This document shows, piece after piece, positions 54,821 through 63,331 of a stretch of 64,000 nt of DNA (position 1 is its first letter; the number at the start of each line of letters is the position of its first letter). This stretch comes from RPQJ01 sp963706755 (GTDB taxonomy: Bacteria; Pseudomonadota; Gammaproteobacteria; Steroidobacterales; Steroidobacteraceae). Made by a program: the position numbers and the translations under genes. Under the pieces are notes generated by a model that made no database searches, was not told the DNA's origin, and worked only from the letters and a program-made list of their open reading frames with translations. The stretch covers positions 133,216 through 197,215 of the forward strand of contig CAVPNH010000010.1 of NCBI GenBank assembly GCA_963706755.1, in the 5' to 3' direction.

Positions 54821-55260
54821 TTGACACTCACCTGTTCACGCGCGCAGCGAACTGGGCGCGTGGCAATGCCTCGCTATTCCGACGTCTTGCCGTTGAAATG
54901 TTCGGTGTCAGCTTCCGCGTCCGCCCCGGTACGGTGGACAACACCGTCCCGATGATTCGGCGGCGGGCGGATACAGCGTGTACAGCTTCAGCGGCGTGAT
55001 ACCGGTAATGATTCAGAGTTGCCTCATTGAGTCTCGCTTCGATGCGGAGTTCGCGCGCCCAATACTGCAACGGGTTCGTGCCAGCATGGCGCCGCCAACC
55101 ACACATAAAGTGTGGTCCAGCGCGCCGGTCGCCTCTGTGCGGTGGAGTACCGATGCGGGAGACACCGAGTCGATCTTGATGTGGACAGGGTCTTGACTGT
55201 CGTGCAACGCGGTACGCCGCGCCTAGAATGGACGGATGGGCGCTGCGAGGTAGTTCTCTG
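54821..55260. other. intergenic stretch, no gene recognised
   Basis: Several open frames exist but none has a recognisable motif or clean start. GGACAACACC and CACATAAAGTGTGG (an imperfect palindrome near 55105) are the only structured words noticed. It may be decayed coding DNA. Confidence 0.4.
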
Positions 55261-55800
55261 ATGGAAACGGTCACGGTCAATCGGGCGCCGGTACTGACGC
55301 TGTGGGCGGCGATCGTGGCTGAGCGGTTGGGGTTTGAGCACGAGGAAGCGCTGACGCTGGGCAAGAGCGTGGCGGGGCTCACGGCTCAATCGAAGGGACA
55401 GCGGCTCGGTATCTTCACGCCGTCGCCGGCCGAGGTTCGTCGCAAGCGGGCCGAGAAGGCGCGCGAAGCGGGGGTGTTCTCGGTGGCGCTGCTCGGACGC
55501 GCGGTGCCGGTGCTGCAAACGGACGAGGGACTCCGCGCCGTGGGCAAGGATCAGAAGCCCGTGACGCCAGAGAGTGTCGAGAAGTACCTCAAGTCGAAGT
55601 TCGGTGAGGCGCTGCCGCAGGTGCGTGCGGCGATGGTGAAGCTTGCCAAGGCACGGTCGCCGGAGAGACTGGCGGAGGAGGCATTTCGGCTGTACGAGCA
55701 GTTCAGGCCCGAGGTTCCGGCGGGTGAGTCGGGGTGGGGGGCGAAAGGGACGTTGAGCTTGAAGAAGATCGAGGCGTTGGCCGAGAAGCCGAAAGGGTAA
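55261..55800 (+). CDS. conserved-looking hypothetical protein
   Basis: A 179-residue basic soluble protein from the ATG at 55261 (METVTVNRAPVLTLWAAIVA). ERLGFEHEEALTLGKSVAGL, RRKRAEKAREAGVFSVALLG and EKYLKSKFGEALPQVRAAMV are helical. A C-terminal lysine-rich tail ends the protein. The regular AERLG..HEEALTLG helix suggests DNA association. No named family was recognised. Confidence 0.6.
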   Translation: METVTVNRAPVLTLWAAIVAERLGFEHEEALTLGKSVAGLTAQSKGQRLGIFTPSPAEVRRKRAEKAREAGVFSVALLGRAVPVLQTDEGLRAVGKDQKPVTPESVEKYLKSKFGEALPQVRAAMVKLAKARSPERLAEEAFRLYEQFRPEVPAGESGWGAKGTLSLKKIEALAEKPKG

Positions 55801-55848
55801 GGGGCGCTGGCGTGGCCGGCCCGCTTCGGACGGTTTTACAAGGGACGG

Positions 55849-56481
55849 TCAGTCCGCGGCCGGCGGAATCACGCGCCGGAGCCACGTGCACTCACGGTCG
55901 GCGAAGTCCTCGAGATCCTTCGCATGCTCCGCGATCAGTGCAGCAAGGGCCTCGCTCGGGAGCGTGATGATCTGGTCCTCATCGAGTTCCCTGCGTGCGG
56001 ACTCCGGCGTGTAATCCCAGAGTCTGGTGTCGACGTAACACCAGCGCACGCGGTCACCGTGCCGGTCGAGGAGCGCATGTTCGATGGGCCGAGTCTCGTC
56101 CGAGGTGACCTGCTGCTCTACGACGATGAGATCGGCGATCCGGTATGCGCACCAGGTCCAATCCGGCAAGTAGGGACTCCGCGACCACCATTCGCCTGAC
56201 GGGTTGCCGTTGCCGTCGAACAGCGCGACGCGCACGGTCATGCAGCCGCGTTGATCGTGCAGTAGTCCTGACACGACGATGATGCCGGGATCCGATTCGT
56301 CTTCCGCGGTGTGATTCGGCGTGACGTCTGCCGTCCAGATGCCGCGCAGATCCGGCATCTGCATGCGGGTCTGCTCGGGTAGCGGATTCTCGGTACCGGT
56401 GTCGACGCAACCCGCGACTGCGCACAGTCCCAGGACTGCCAGCCAGAGTTTGACGAGGCTCCCAAGCGGTACGGTGATCAA
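55849..56481 (-). CDS. putative lipoprotein of unknown function
   Basis: A 210-residue protein with a lipoprotein signal (LVKLWLAVLGLCAVAGC, Cys about residue 25). The mature part contains MPDLRGIWTADVTPNHTAED, SGEWWSRSPYLPDWTWCAYR and DRHGDRVRWCYVDTRLWDYT, with several Trp and Cys. The C-terminus has AHAKDLEDFADRECTWLRRV. No family was recognised. Confidence 0.6.
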   Translation of the reverse strand: MITVPLGSLVKLWLAVLGLCAVAGCVDTGTENPLPEQTRMQMPDLRGIWTADVTPNHTAEDESDPGIIVVSGLLHDQRGCMTVRVALFDGNGNPSGEWWSRSPYLPDWTWCAYRIADLIVVEQQVTSDETRPIEHALLDRHGDRVRWCYVDTRLWDYTPESARRELDEDQIITLPSEALAALIAEHAKDLEDFADRECTWLRRVIPPAAD

Positions 56482-56715
56482 AATGCTCCCGCTCCGTGAG
56501 GCGACTCGAGTTCAGGCTACCCGCCAGCGTTCTGGTGTTCATTCGGACAAATGCTTAGCGGGAGCGCGGCGCCGGCCAAACGCAAGGGCTCATCGGCGAA
56601 TGAGCTGAAACACCGGATCGGATGAGTGCGACGGACGCTGCGCGCGTCCCCGCGCTGCGGATCAGCGCCTGGGGAGCCGTGCCGTGACGACGGATTCCGG
56701 CAGGGCGAAAGATCG

Positions 56716-57462
56716 TCAGGCCTGGCGAGAAATGCGGATCGAGAGCAGCGCGTGGTCGGAGAGCGCGGGGCGTGGCCGTTCGCGGGGCCGGCGAGCAGTG
56801 TGGCGGCCGGTCTTGTAGATGTAGCGAGCCTCTTTGACCGAGAGGGTGGGGCTCGCGAGCGCGTGGTCGATCCGCGAGCCGCCGTGGCCGTTGCCGGAGT
56901 GGTAGCTCCATTCGCCCTTCGGTTCCGGCAGGCGAAAGCCGTCGGCCTGCAGGCGCGGGAAGACCTTCGTACAGGGACGGGTGTCGGTGAACGGATCGCA
57001 GTTGAAGTCGCCGAGGAAAATCACGCGGCGGTCGCGCGCGATGCGGGCGATGCCCTCGACCTGGTTCCAGTAGCCGGTGCGGTCGTCGGCGGCCAGGTAC
57101 ATCGGTGCGCGGAATCCAACGACCTCTAGCTTGAGCCCGGGCAGCCGGCGGTGCAGCCAGTTGGTCGTGGCGGCCTCGGTATGGCCGGGGAGCGGCAACA
57201 GGCCGTCGTCGGCCATCGCGGTGCGGGCCGCAATCAGCACCTGGTTCTGGCGAGGGGCCTTGACCGAGACGGCGAGGCTCTCGAAGCCGATGTCCTTGAG
57301 GCTGTCCTTGAAGCGGACCTGATGGTCGCCGTCGACGAACTCGGTCAGGACCAGCACATCGATGTCGAGTGCGGCGATTGCGTGGATGACGGCGGGCGGG
57401 ATCGCCTTCTTGCTGGTGCGGTGGTTCAGGTTCCAGGCGGCGAGATGCAGGGTGTCGGTCAT
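56716..57462 (-). CDS. endonuclease/exonuclease/phosphatase family protein
   Basis: A 248-residue protein from the ATG at 57462. LHLAAWNLNHRTSKKAIPP carries the N-terminal metal site, VLVLTEFVDGD the catalytic Glu, RVIFLGDFNCDP the GDFN motif, and SRIDHALASP with LSDHALLSIRI the SDHxP-like ending. The fold is that of the DNase I/exonuclease III superfamily. The substrate (nucleic acid or phospholipid) cannot be told. It is cytosolic and monocistronic. Confidence 0.88.
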   Translation of the reverse strand: MTDTLHLAAWNLNHRTSKKAIPPAVIHAIAALDIDVLVLTEFVDGDHQVRFKDSLKDIGFESLAVSVKAPRQNQVLIAARTAMADDGLLPLPGHTEAATTNWLHRRLPGLKLEVVGFRAPMYLAADDRTGYWNQVEGIARIARDRRVIFLGDFNCDPFTDTRPCTKVFPRLQADGFRLPEPKGEWSYHSGNGHGGSRIDHALASPTLSVKEARYIYKTGRHTARRPRERPRPALSDHALLSIRISRQA

Positions 57463-57680
57463 TGGTTCAGTCGTACTTTCTGGCAAGGATCCGACGGTAA
57501 CGGATACCGCGGGGCGGATGTCATTGCGAATTTGTGGTGTGAATGCACAGAAATGCGTGACCCGGCCGCGGCACTGCCAGTACTTGCTCGTGCGGACACG
57601 CCGTGGCTCCGTCGCGGGCGCAGGGCACTCCGCACAGTGGCTCATATTGTGAATATCCGCAACTTGCGTATAGTGCGCTA

Positions 57681-57812
57681 TTGAAAGCGACGTTCGTTGA
57701 GTTACCGGCCTTCGAGCGGTTTCGCGCCAGCCACCTGTCAGACGACGACTTTGCCGCTTTGCAGCTGGCGTTGCTTGAGACGCAGCGGATGGCGCGGAGG
57801 CTGGATGGCTAA
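57681..57812 (+). pseudogene. HigB/RelE-like toxin with internal deletion
   Basis: From a TTG at 57681 the frame gives ATFVELPAFERFRASHLSDD and DFAALQLALLETQ, the N-terminus of RelE/HigB-2-like toxins. It is then cut short after RMARRLDG. The normal central GSGGVRKLRW and YYWL strands are absent. It overlaps the antitoxin start. The toxin is surely inactive. Confidence 0.65.
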
Positions 57813-58152
57813 ACGATCGATGGCAAGCGACAAGACCACGGCGCGTCGTGATCTCTTCGGCGAACTCATCGAAGGCATGGGGGCCCTGGAAGCTTCTCGA
57901 GGCGGCAAGCGCACGCTGCGCACGCATGCGGTGGTCTTCAAGCCAGCGCCCGAGCTGACACCGGGCGAACTCGTCCAGGTGCGCGAGCGCCTGAATCTTT
58001 CCCGAGGCGTGTTTGCGGCGTACCTGCGAACCAACGTCCGGACCCTGGAGAACTGGGAGCAGGGGCGAGCCCGACCGAATGCGCAAGCCGCGTTGCTGAT
58101 CCACCTCGTGCGACGCTACCCGGATACGGTGGCGCGATTGGCCGCGCTCTAG
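57805..58152 (+). CDS. HigA-type antitoxin
   Basis: A 115-residue protein. The N-terminal FGELIEGMGALEASRGGKRT binds toxin in this family. The C-terminal helix-turn-helix is ELTPGELVQVRERLNLSRGV, FAAYLRTNVRTLENWEQGRA (recognition helix), and NAQAALLIHLVRRYPDTVAR. The neighbouring toxin is truncated, so the intact antitoxin may act only as a repressor or may buffer a related toxin. Confidence 0.85.
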   Translation: MAKRSMASDKTTARRDLFGELIEGMGALEASRGGKRTLRTHAVVFKPAPELTPGELVQVRERLNLSRGVFAAYLRTNVRTLENWEQGRARPNAQAALLIHLVRRYPDTVARLAAL

Positions 58153-58204
58153 GCGTAGGCACGAAGCGCCCCAGGGAAAGCCCTAAGAATGTCGATATAC
58201 CTGG

Positions 58205-58285
58205 GGTCCTCGTGAATCACTTACGCGATGCGGTAGTGCCTGCAGTGCAGGATGCGCACCTCCTGGTCAGTCACGTAGTGGTACC
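58205..58285 (-). pseudogene. ParE/RelE-type toxin C-terminal scrap
   Basis: The minus strand reads YVTDQEVRILHCRHYRIRK, the characteristic last strand and basic tail of ParE-like toxins, ending in a stop near 58208. Nothing upstream in the same frame resembles the rest of a toxin. Confidence 0.4.
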
Positions 58286-58441
58286 GCTGTCGAAGCGATT
58301 TTGCCGGCCGGCAGGCTCAAGGTATGCGCCTGAATTGACGCGTTTGCGGAATGAATACGCAGCGACGGCCGAGATGCCGTGGTGCAGCGTGGCGATGGTT
58401 CCATCCATTGCCACGAATGTCCCGGATCTGAGACAATCACC

Positions 58442-58795
58442 GTGCTTCGACCTGTCGTGTTTCACCTTCGGGCGAAGGAGGAGATCCGCGCTTTGCCGAG
58501 GGACGTGAGGCTCAAGCTCGGTAGCGCGCTTTTGGCCTTGCAGCGTGGCTTCAACCTCGGGTTGCCGGTGTCCCGGCCGATGACTGTGGTGATGCCGGGC
58601 GTCGAGGAGCTTCGGTTGCGGGGCGAGTCTGGACAATACCGGGTCTTCTGCTATCGCAAAGCGAGAGCGGGCATCCTCGTGCCCCGGGCGTTTCACAAGA
58701 AGACGCCGGAAACTCCGCCGTCCGAGATCGAGCTTGCACGGCGACGCCTGACGGAGATGCTGCATGAGCACAAACAAGACCCTCGTCGCGCGTAA
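58442..58795 (+). CDS. RelE/HigB-like toxin (Gp49 type)
   Basis: A 117-residue protein from a GTG start. VFHLRAKEEIRALPRDVRLK, LGSALLALQRGFNLGLPVSR, ELRLRGESGQYRVFCYRKAR and VPRAFHKKTPETPPSEIELA carry the family's LR..GxYR and AFxKKTxxTP motifs. It would be a ribosome-dependent mRNA interferase. It overlaps the antitoxin gene by 32 bases. Unlike the two relatives earlier in the window, this copy is complete. Confidence 0.88.
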   Translation: MLRPVVFHLRAKEEIRALPRDVRLKLGSALLALQRGFNLGLPVSRPMTVVMPGVEELRLRGESGQYRVFCYRKARAGILVPRAFHKKTPETPPSEIELARRRLTEMLHEHKQDPRRA

Positions 58796-59063
58796 CTCGA
58801 AGGAGCTTGCCGATGTGCTCGGCCTCACCGACGCGGACCGCGCGGCAATGGAGATCCAGCTCGAGTTGGCCGAGCAGATAGGCGCGGAGGTCCGCAGGGC
58901 GGGGATGACGCACGCGCAGCTTGCGCAGCTCGCCGGGGCGTCGAGGCCCAGGGTCACGTCGATCCTCAATGGGAACCTGGACGGCGTTTCCACGGACCTC
59001 TTGCTGCGAATCCTGGCCGCGCTGGGCGTCCGGGTGCGGCTCAGGTTTCACCGGGCTGCTTGA
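58764..59063 (+). CDS. Xre/HTH_37 antitoxin
   Basis: A 99-residue protein: ELADVLGLTDADRAAMEIQL and the helix-turn-helix VRRAGMTHAQLAQLAGASRP with RVTSILNGNLDGVSTDLLLR. It is paired with the complete RelE-like toxin upstream through a 32-base overlap. Confidence 0.88.
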   Translation: MSTNKTLVARNSKELADVLGLTDADRAAMEIQLELAEQIGAEVRRAGMTHAQLAQLAGASRPRVTSILNGNLDGVSTDLLLRILAALGVRVRLRFHRAA

Positions 59064-59130
59064 TTCCCAGCTGCGACCCTGGCAGCAGGCTCGTCCCTGA
59101 GCCCGCCACCGCACGACTTTCGTTTTCGAA

Positions 59131-59310
59131 TCAAGCCTGAGGTGGCTTCCGATCGGCCTTGCCCTGCTGCGATTTGCGGCGCAGGTACGATGCCGCAGGC
59201 GTGGCGTCCTGGACGCTCAGCGACTCGTGGCTCGCCGCCAGCCGCGTGCTCATCCGCCGCGCCGCGAACGCTGACTCCTTCGAGAACATCACCTCGTCCT
59301 TCTGCGCGGC
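59131..59310 (-). pseudogene. duplicated C-terminal fragment of the VWA gene
   Basis: AAQKDEVMFSKESAFAARRM, STRLAASHES and SYLRRKSQQGKADRK closely match the last 60 codons of the VWA protein gene at 61081. The core of about 90 bases is about 95 percent identical. The fragment has no start and follows the TA pair directly. Confidence 0.85.
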
Positions 59311-59378
59311 GTGCGACCGCGGCGGTATCGCCCGGCTGCGGCCGGGTTATCGGCGGCGATATTGCCGCATCCGATGGG

Positions 59379-60026
59379 CTATTTCGTCGTTGGGGACGAC
59401 GCGACGGGAATCAGGATCTCGTTGCGGCGCATGAAGGAGGGCATGAACGGTGGGTTGTAACGGGCGAGCACCGGTTCGCCGATGATGGTGAGCTTGCGCG
59501 CGGCGATCGCTGCGCGCAGTTCGGCTTCGTGCTCGCGGTAATTCGCCTCGGTCCAGCGGCCCGAGTAGCGCCAGCTGGCAATCAGTTGCGCCGGGACGGC
59601 GCGGATCTGCACGGCGGGATCGCGCGGTTGGGGCACGGTGTCGCGCGAGAACTTGGCGGGCACGACGAAAGCGACCCAATAGGCGTCGCCGTCGGCCCGC
59701 TGTGCTACGGGTGCGGTCATGGCAATCTTCTCGCCGCGCGCGGTGTCGGCTGACTGCGTGACAGGAGCAGTCATGGCAATCTTCTGCTGCGCGACGTTGT
59801 GGCCACTGATGTAGCGGAACAGCCGCTGGAACGCGATATTACCGGCGTCAGTGAAGCTGGATTCCACGCGCGTTTCGGCGACCAGGTACGGCGCGTACTC
59901 GCGTAGCTCGAATGCGCCGTCGCGTTCGACGAGGCGGAAGGTGGGTTCCTCGATGGCCATGGCCGTAGATGATGCCAGCAAAGACACGGCAGCGAGGAGA
60001 CCAGTGGGCAAGCGGCGGATGGGCAT
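59379..60026 (-). CDS. SOUL family heme-binding protein
   Basis: A 215-residue exported protein from the ATG at 60026 (signal RLPTGLLAAVSLLASSTAMA). The SOUL domain begins IEEPTFRLVERDGAFELREY and includes FQRLFRYISGHN, KIAMTAPVTQ and LIASWRYSGRWTEANYREHE, AARKLTIIGEPVLARYNPPF. KIAMTAPV occurs twice in tandem (about residues 90 and 107). A degenerate relative with an internal deletion lies at 11897. It probably binds heme in the periplasm. Confidence 0.88.
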   Translation of the reverse strand: MPIRRLPTGLLAAVSLLASSTAMAIEEPTFRLVERDGAFELREYAPYLVAETRVESSFTDAGNIAFQRLFRYISGHNVAQQKIAMTAPVTQSADTARGEKIAMTAPVAQRADGDAYWVAFVVPAKFSRDTVPQPRDPAVQIRAVPAQLIASWRYSGRWTEANYREHEAELRAAIAARKLTIIGEPVLARYNPPFMPSFMRRNEILIPVASSPTTK

Positions 60027-60159
60027 CGCGGTTGTCCGAATAAGCGTAGAGAGCCTTGGATCAGTTCGGCCGGTGGTCGGGGGTGGATTTCGCAAGGCGC
60101 GACCCTGGCAGCGGGCTCGTCACTGAGCCCGCCACCAAACCAGTTTCGCGTGCGACCGG

Positions 60160-60372
60160 TCAGGATGACTTCGTCGCGCGGCCGGGACCGTGCTCCGAGG
60201 CCAGGAACGATTCGTAGATGAAGCCGACCATCGATGACAGGTGACCCACGCGGTGAACCTCCTCGAACAGCCCCTCCTCGTCGAGGCCGAAGTCTTCCGG
60301 AATCGTGCCGAGCATCGTGGCGTGAATCTGCACCGACGCGGCGATTTCGTCGCTCGCCACGGGTCGGGTCAT
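60160..60372 (-). CDS. small hypothetical protein
   Basis: A 70-residue acidic protein from the ATG at 60372 (MTRPVASDEIAASVQIHATM). It includes PEDFGLDEEGLFEEVHRVGH and SSMVGFIYESFLASEHGPG. It is divergent from brnT with an 80-base gap. No family was recognised. Confidence 0.45.
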   Translation of the reverse strand: MTRPVASDEIAASVQIHATMLGTIPEDFGLDEEGLFEEVHRVGHLSSMVGFIYESFLASEHGPGRATKSS

Positions 60373-60454
60373 GCGCAAGTGTTGGGGCCGAAGAGCGACA
60401 TCAGCGGGGCCCGCACGACCCCGCTGTTGGCGAAGGCCAATGGCACTTGCGGCG

Positions 60455-60802
60455 ATGTATATACAAACGTATGCTGACGACCGAGTCTTCTCGTGGGACC
60501 GGCGCAAGAGCGAGGCGAACCTTGCAGAACGCGGCTTCGACTTTGAATTCGCTTCCGCGATTTTCTCCGGGCCCACGCTCGAGCGCGAGGACATGCGGCA
60601 GGATTATGGCGAGCGTCGAATGGTCGCGATTGGTTCCGCCGACGGAATTCTGCTTGTGGTCGTGTACACCGACAGGGTCATCTCAGGCGACCGGGTCGAA
60701 CGTCGGGTGATCTCCGCGCGGCGAGCAAGCAAGAGGGAGCGTATTGCGTATGAAACGGCAATCGAAGGCAAAGGCTCCGGGTCGCGGCCGCGCGGACCTT
60801 GA
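60455..60802 (+). CDS. brnT: BrnT-type toxin
   Basis: A 115-residue RelE-fold toxin. FSWDRRKSEANLAERGFDFE, FASAIFSGPTLEREDMRQDY, GERRMVAIGSADGILLVVVY and RVISARRASKRERIAYE are the BrnT landmarks, including the late Arg-rich RxISARxAxxxExxxYE motif. BrnT cleaves RNA and halts growth. Its gene overlaps brnA by 53 bases. Confidence 0.9.
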   Translation: MYIQTYADDRVFSWDRRKSEANLAERGFDFEFASAIFSGPTLEREDMRQDYGERRMVAIGSADGILLVVVYTDRVISGDRVERRVISARRASKRERIAYETAIEGKGSGSRPRGP

Positions 60803-61049
60803 TCGGCTCCGCCGCATGTCCGATAGCGAGGTGCGCGATAGTTCGCCGCCGGAGCTGTCCGGGCTTCCGAGCGATTTCTGGGACTCTGCGGAGCTGGTCG
60901 AGCCGGTTCGGAAACAGGCGATTTCGTTACGCATAGACGAAGACGTGCTGGACTGGTTTCGGCAGCGTGGTCCACGCTATCAGTCCCGCATGAACGCGGT
61001 TTTGCGCAGCTACATGAATGCGCGATCGAGAGGGCGGGCTCGTCCCTGA
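60750..61049 (+). CDS. brnA: BrnA-type antitoxin
   Basis: A 99-residue protein from the ATG at 60750. The N-terminal basic region is followed by LDRLRRMSDSEVRDSSPPEL and DFWDSAELVEPVRKQAISLR, then the ribbon-helix-helix IDEDVLDWFRQRGPRYQSRM with NAVLRSYM. BrnA binds BrnT and represses the operon. Confidence 0.9.
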   Translation: MKRQSKAKAPGRGRADLDRLRRMSDSEVRDSSPPELSGLPSDFWDSAELVEPVRKQAISLRIDEDVLDWFRQRGPRYQSRMNAVLRSYMNARSRGRARP

Positions 61050-61080
61050 GCCCGCCACCGCTCGAAACACGCCCGCCTAA

Positions 61081-62414
61081 TCAACTCCGCGGCTGCTTCG
61101 GGTCCGCCTTACCCTGGTTCGTCTTGCGCCTCAGGAAAGAAGCAGCAGCCGGCGCTTCCACGCTCCAGGATTCATTCCGCTCCGCCAGCCGCGTGCTCAT
61201 CCGCCGCGCCGCGAACGCCGACTCCTTCGAGAACATCACCTCGTCCTTCTGCGCGGCGAGCGCCCGAAGCTCCTTGACCGACTCTGCCACCCACGGGTTG
61301 TTCGCGGCGGCGCGCTCGGCCTTGCGCAGCGCCGACTCGACGCCGGCCCAGTCGCCATTGCGTGCGGCGGCCGTGCCTTGGTCTGCAGGTAGGCCGCCTC
61401 GAGTTCGCCGGCACGGCGTGCGACCAGCTCGTCCTCGGCGATCGCGTGGAACGCTGAGGCGGGCAGTGCGGGCAGGGCGAGTGCGAACGGCTGTATCGCG
61501 CGTGGTTCGCCGTCGAGGGTGGTGTAGCGCACGGAGAAGGAGCAGAGGGAGAGAAGACCCTCACCTTGCCCCTCTGCCGCTGCAGCGGGAGACGGAATAC
61601 GCAGGCGCACCACGGCCCACGCTTCGCCGGCGAAGGCGAGGTTGGGCAGCAGCCACGCGTTCTGGCCGTCGGCCACGTAGTCGTTGAGCAGCTTCGCCTT
61701 CACGCCGGGCGCGGGCTCGATCTCGAGGCGCAGGCGGCGCGCGCAGAGCGCGTTCAGCAGCTCGAACTCCTCGCGGAACGGGTCCATCAGGTCGTCGGCG
61801 GTCTGCCCGTAGTACGAGCTGCCGTGGCCGTGCTTGGCCATGCCGATCATCAGTTCCTCGTTGAATCCGTGGCCGAGGCCGTAGGTGGAGGTGCTCACGC
61901 CGGCGCGGGCGAGGTCGGCGCACTGCGCCCAGATCGCGTCGTGCTCGGTGAGGCCTTCGTTGGCGCAACCGTCCGAGAGCAGGATCACGCGCGAGGTGAC
62001 GTCGTCCTTGGTGTGCGGCGCGAGCGTCTCGGCGCCCTGCAGCCAGCCGCCGTGCAGGTTGGTGCAGCCGCCCTCGCGGATCTCGCGGATCGCGCGGCGG
62101 ATCGGTTCCTTGTCGGCGAGCGGCACGGCCGGCACGAGCGTCTGCGCGTGGCCGTCGTACATGACCACCGAGAGCCGGTCGGTCGGCTGCAATCCGTCGA
62201 GCACGAACTCGGCGCAACGCTTCGCCTCGTCGAGCGGCTGGCCCGACATCGAGCCCGAGCGGTCGATCACGAGCGACAGGTGCAGCGGGTTGCGCTTGGG
62301 GAGCTCGGCCGGCGCGTCGGGCGCCTGGATGCGCACGAGCACGTCGAGCTCGTTGTCGTGACCGGCCAGCAGGGCGGGGCGGCGCGCCGTGATGATCATC
62401 TTCGGTGTCGTCAT
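61081..62414 (-). CDS. VWA domain protein, frameshift near the end
   Basis: About 444 residues from the ATG at 62414. The VWA domain (about 45-220) has LSLVIDRSGSMSGQPLDEAK (MIDAS DxSGS), IREGGCTNLHGGWLQGAETL and VILLSDGCANEGLTEHDAIW. A beta-rich domain follows. Near 61375 the frame changes; the other frame restores WAGVESALRKAERAAANNPW to the stop at 61081. It starts two bases after the upstream MerR gene. A duplicated 3' fragment is at 59131. Confidence 0.85.
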
Positions 62415-62416
62415 GG

Positions 62417-63121
62417 TCACTTTCCTTTTTGTATGCGCTCTTCCTGGAGCGCCTGGGTCAACGCGGCCCCGAGGGTCTCGGGGGTGTCTTCGCTCATCTC
62501 GCCGAGCGTTGCGGCATCGACGTGCACGTGGCACCACGGCGTGAGTTCGATGCGGACGATGCGGCTGCGGTCGGCGCGGCCGGTGGTGTTGCCGAGCGCC
62601 TTGAGGTTCTCCTCGAGCGACACGCGGCGACGGGTGATGCCGGCGGCGCGGGCGAGGGGGCTCTCGAGCCGCATGGCCTGTTGCACGGATGCGCGGCTGG
62701 CGGGCGGCGCGGACTCCGGGGTGAGGGCGAACGTTTCCGCGGAGCGGTACTTCGCGACCACTTCCTCGGCGCGGGTGCGGGGTCGGTCGGTCGGGATCAT
62801 CCCGGCGAGGCCGTCGAGATCGGTCGCGCGGACCATCTCGGCCACCTTCGCGAGCGGCCAGCCGTCCTTGATCAGGTAACGGGCGGCCAGGAACTCGACC
62901 ACCTGGCGCAACCCGAACAGCGCCTCGCGTCCCTCGCGCTCGGGCGCCGTCAGCACGCCCACCTGCACGTAGTGCCGCACGAGGCGTTCGTTGGCCGAGC
63001 CCGCGTCGTCGGCGAGCGAGGGGATGCCCGTCAGCACCGCGTTGAGCCGGTCGGCCAGCTCGGCGGCGGTGCCGCGCCATTCGGCCAGGTCGTCGGGCAG
63101 GGAGAGGAGGATGGGGTGCAT
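62417..63121 (-). CDS. MerR-type helix-turn-helix regulator
   Basis: A 234-residue protein. After a leader of about 40 residues comes SANERLVRHYVQVGVLTAPE, REALFGLRQVVEFLAARYLI and KDGWPLAKVAEMVRATDLDG, a MerR-family DNA-binding domain shifted from the N-terminus. The C-terminal part contains a late beta region (SRIVRIELTPWCHVHVDAAT). It is the first gene of an operon with the VWA protein and probably regulates it. Confidence 0.75.
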   Translation of the reverse strand: MHPILLSLPDDLAEWRGTAAELADRLNAVLTGIPSLADDAGSANERLVRHYVQVGVLTAPEREGREALFGLRQVVEFLAARYLIKDGWPLAKVAEMVRATDLDGLAGMIPTDRPRTRAEEVVAKYRSAETFALTPESAPPASRASVQQAMRLESPLARAAGITRRRVSLEENLKALGNTTGRADRSRIVRIELTPWCHVHVDAATLGEMSEDTPETLGAALTQALQEERIQKGK

Positions 63122-63138
63122 AGGATGTCGGTGAGCGT

Positions 63139-63184
63139 TGTCAATGTCAGTGGTCGTAGTATACGTGATCGGATGTCAATGTCA
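63139..63184. promoter_or_regulatory. paired direct repeats upstream of the MerR-VWA operon
   Basis: TGTCAATGTCA occurs exactly twice, at 63139-63149 and 63174-63184, 35 bases apart. GTAGTATAC, a -10-like word, lies between. They sit just upstream of the MerR start (63121) and are a candidate operator for that regulator. Confidence 0.55.
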
Positions 63185-63331
63185 TCATGCAATGTAACAA
63201 TAATGCTGGAAGCGAGGTTTGGCGGACGCGACGCTGGCACGGGACGGCATGCAGAGGATGCCAACGCGGAGGCTCACGCGATGAGCCAGCGCGGCTTTAG
63301 TCTCGAGGCGTGGCAGACAAGAGGAGGAAAG

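Noticed and set aside
61566..62879. 437-codon plus-strand frame opposite the VWA and MerR genes
   Set aside because: Antisense to two genes with clear domain motifs.
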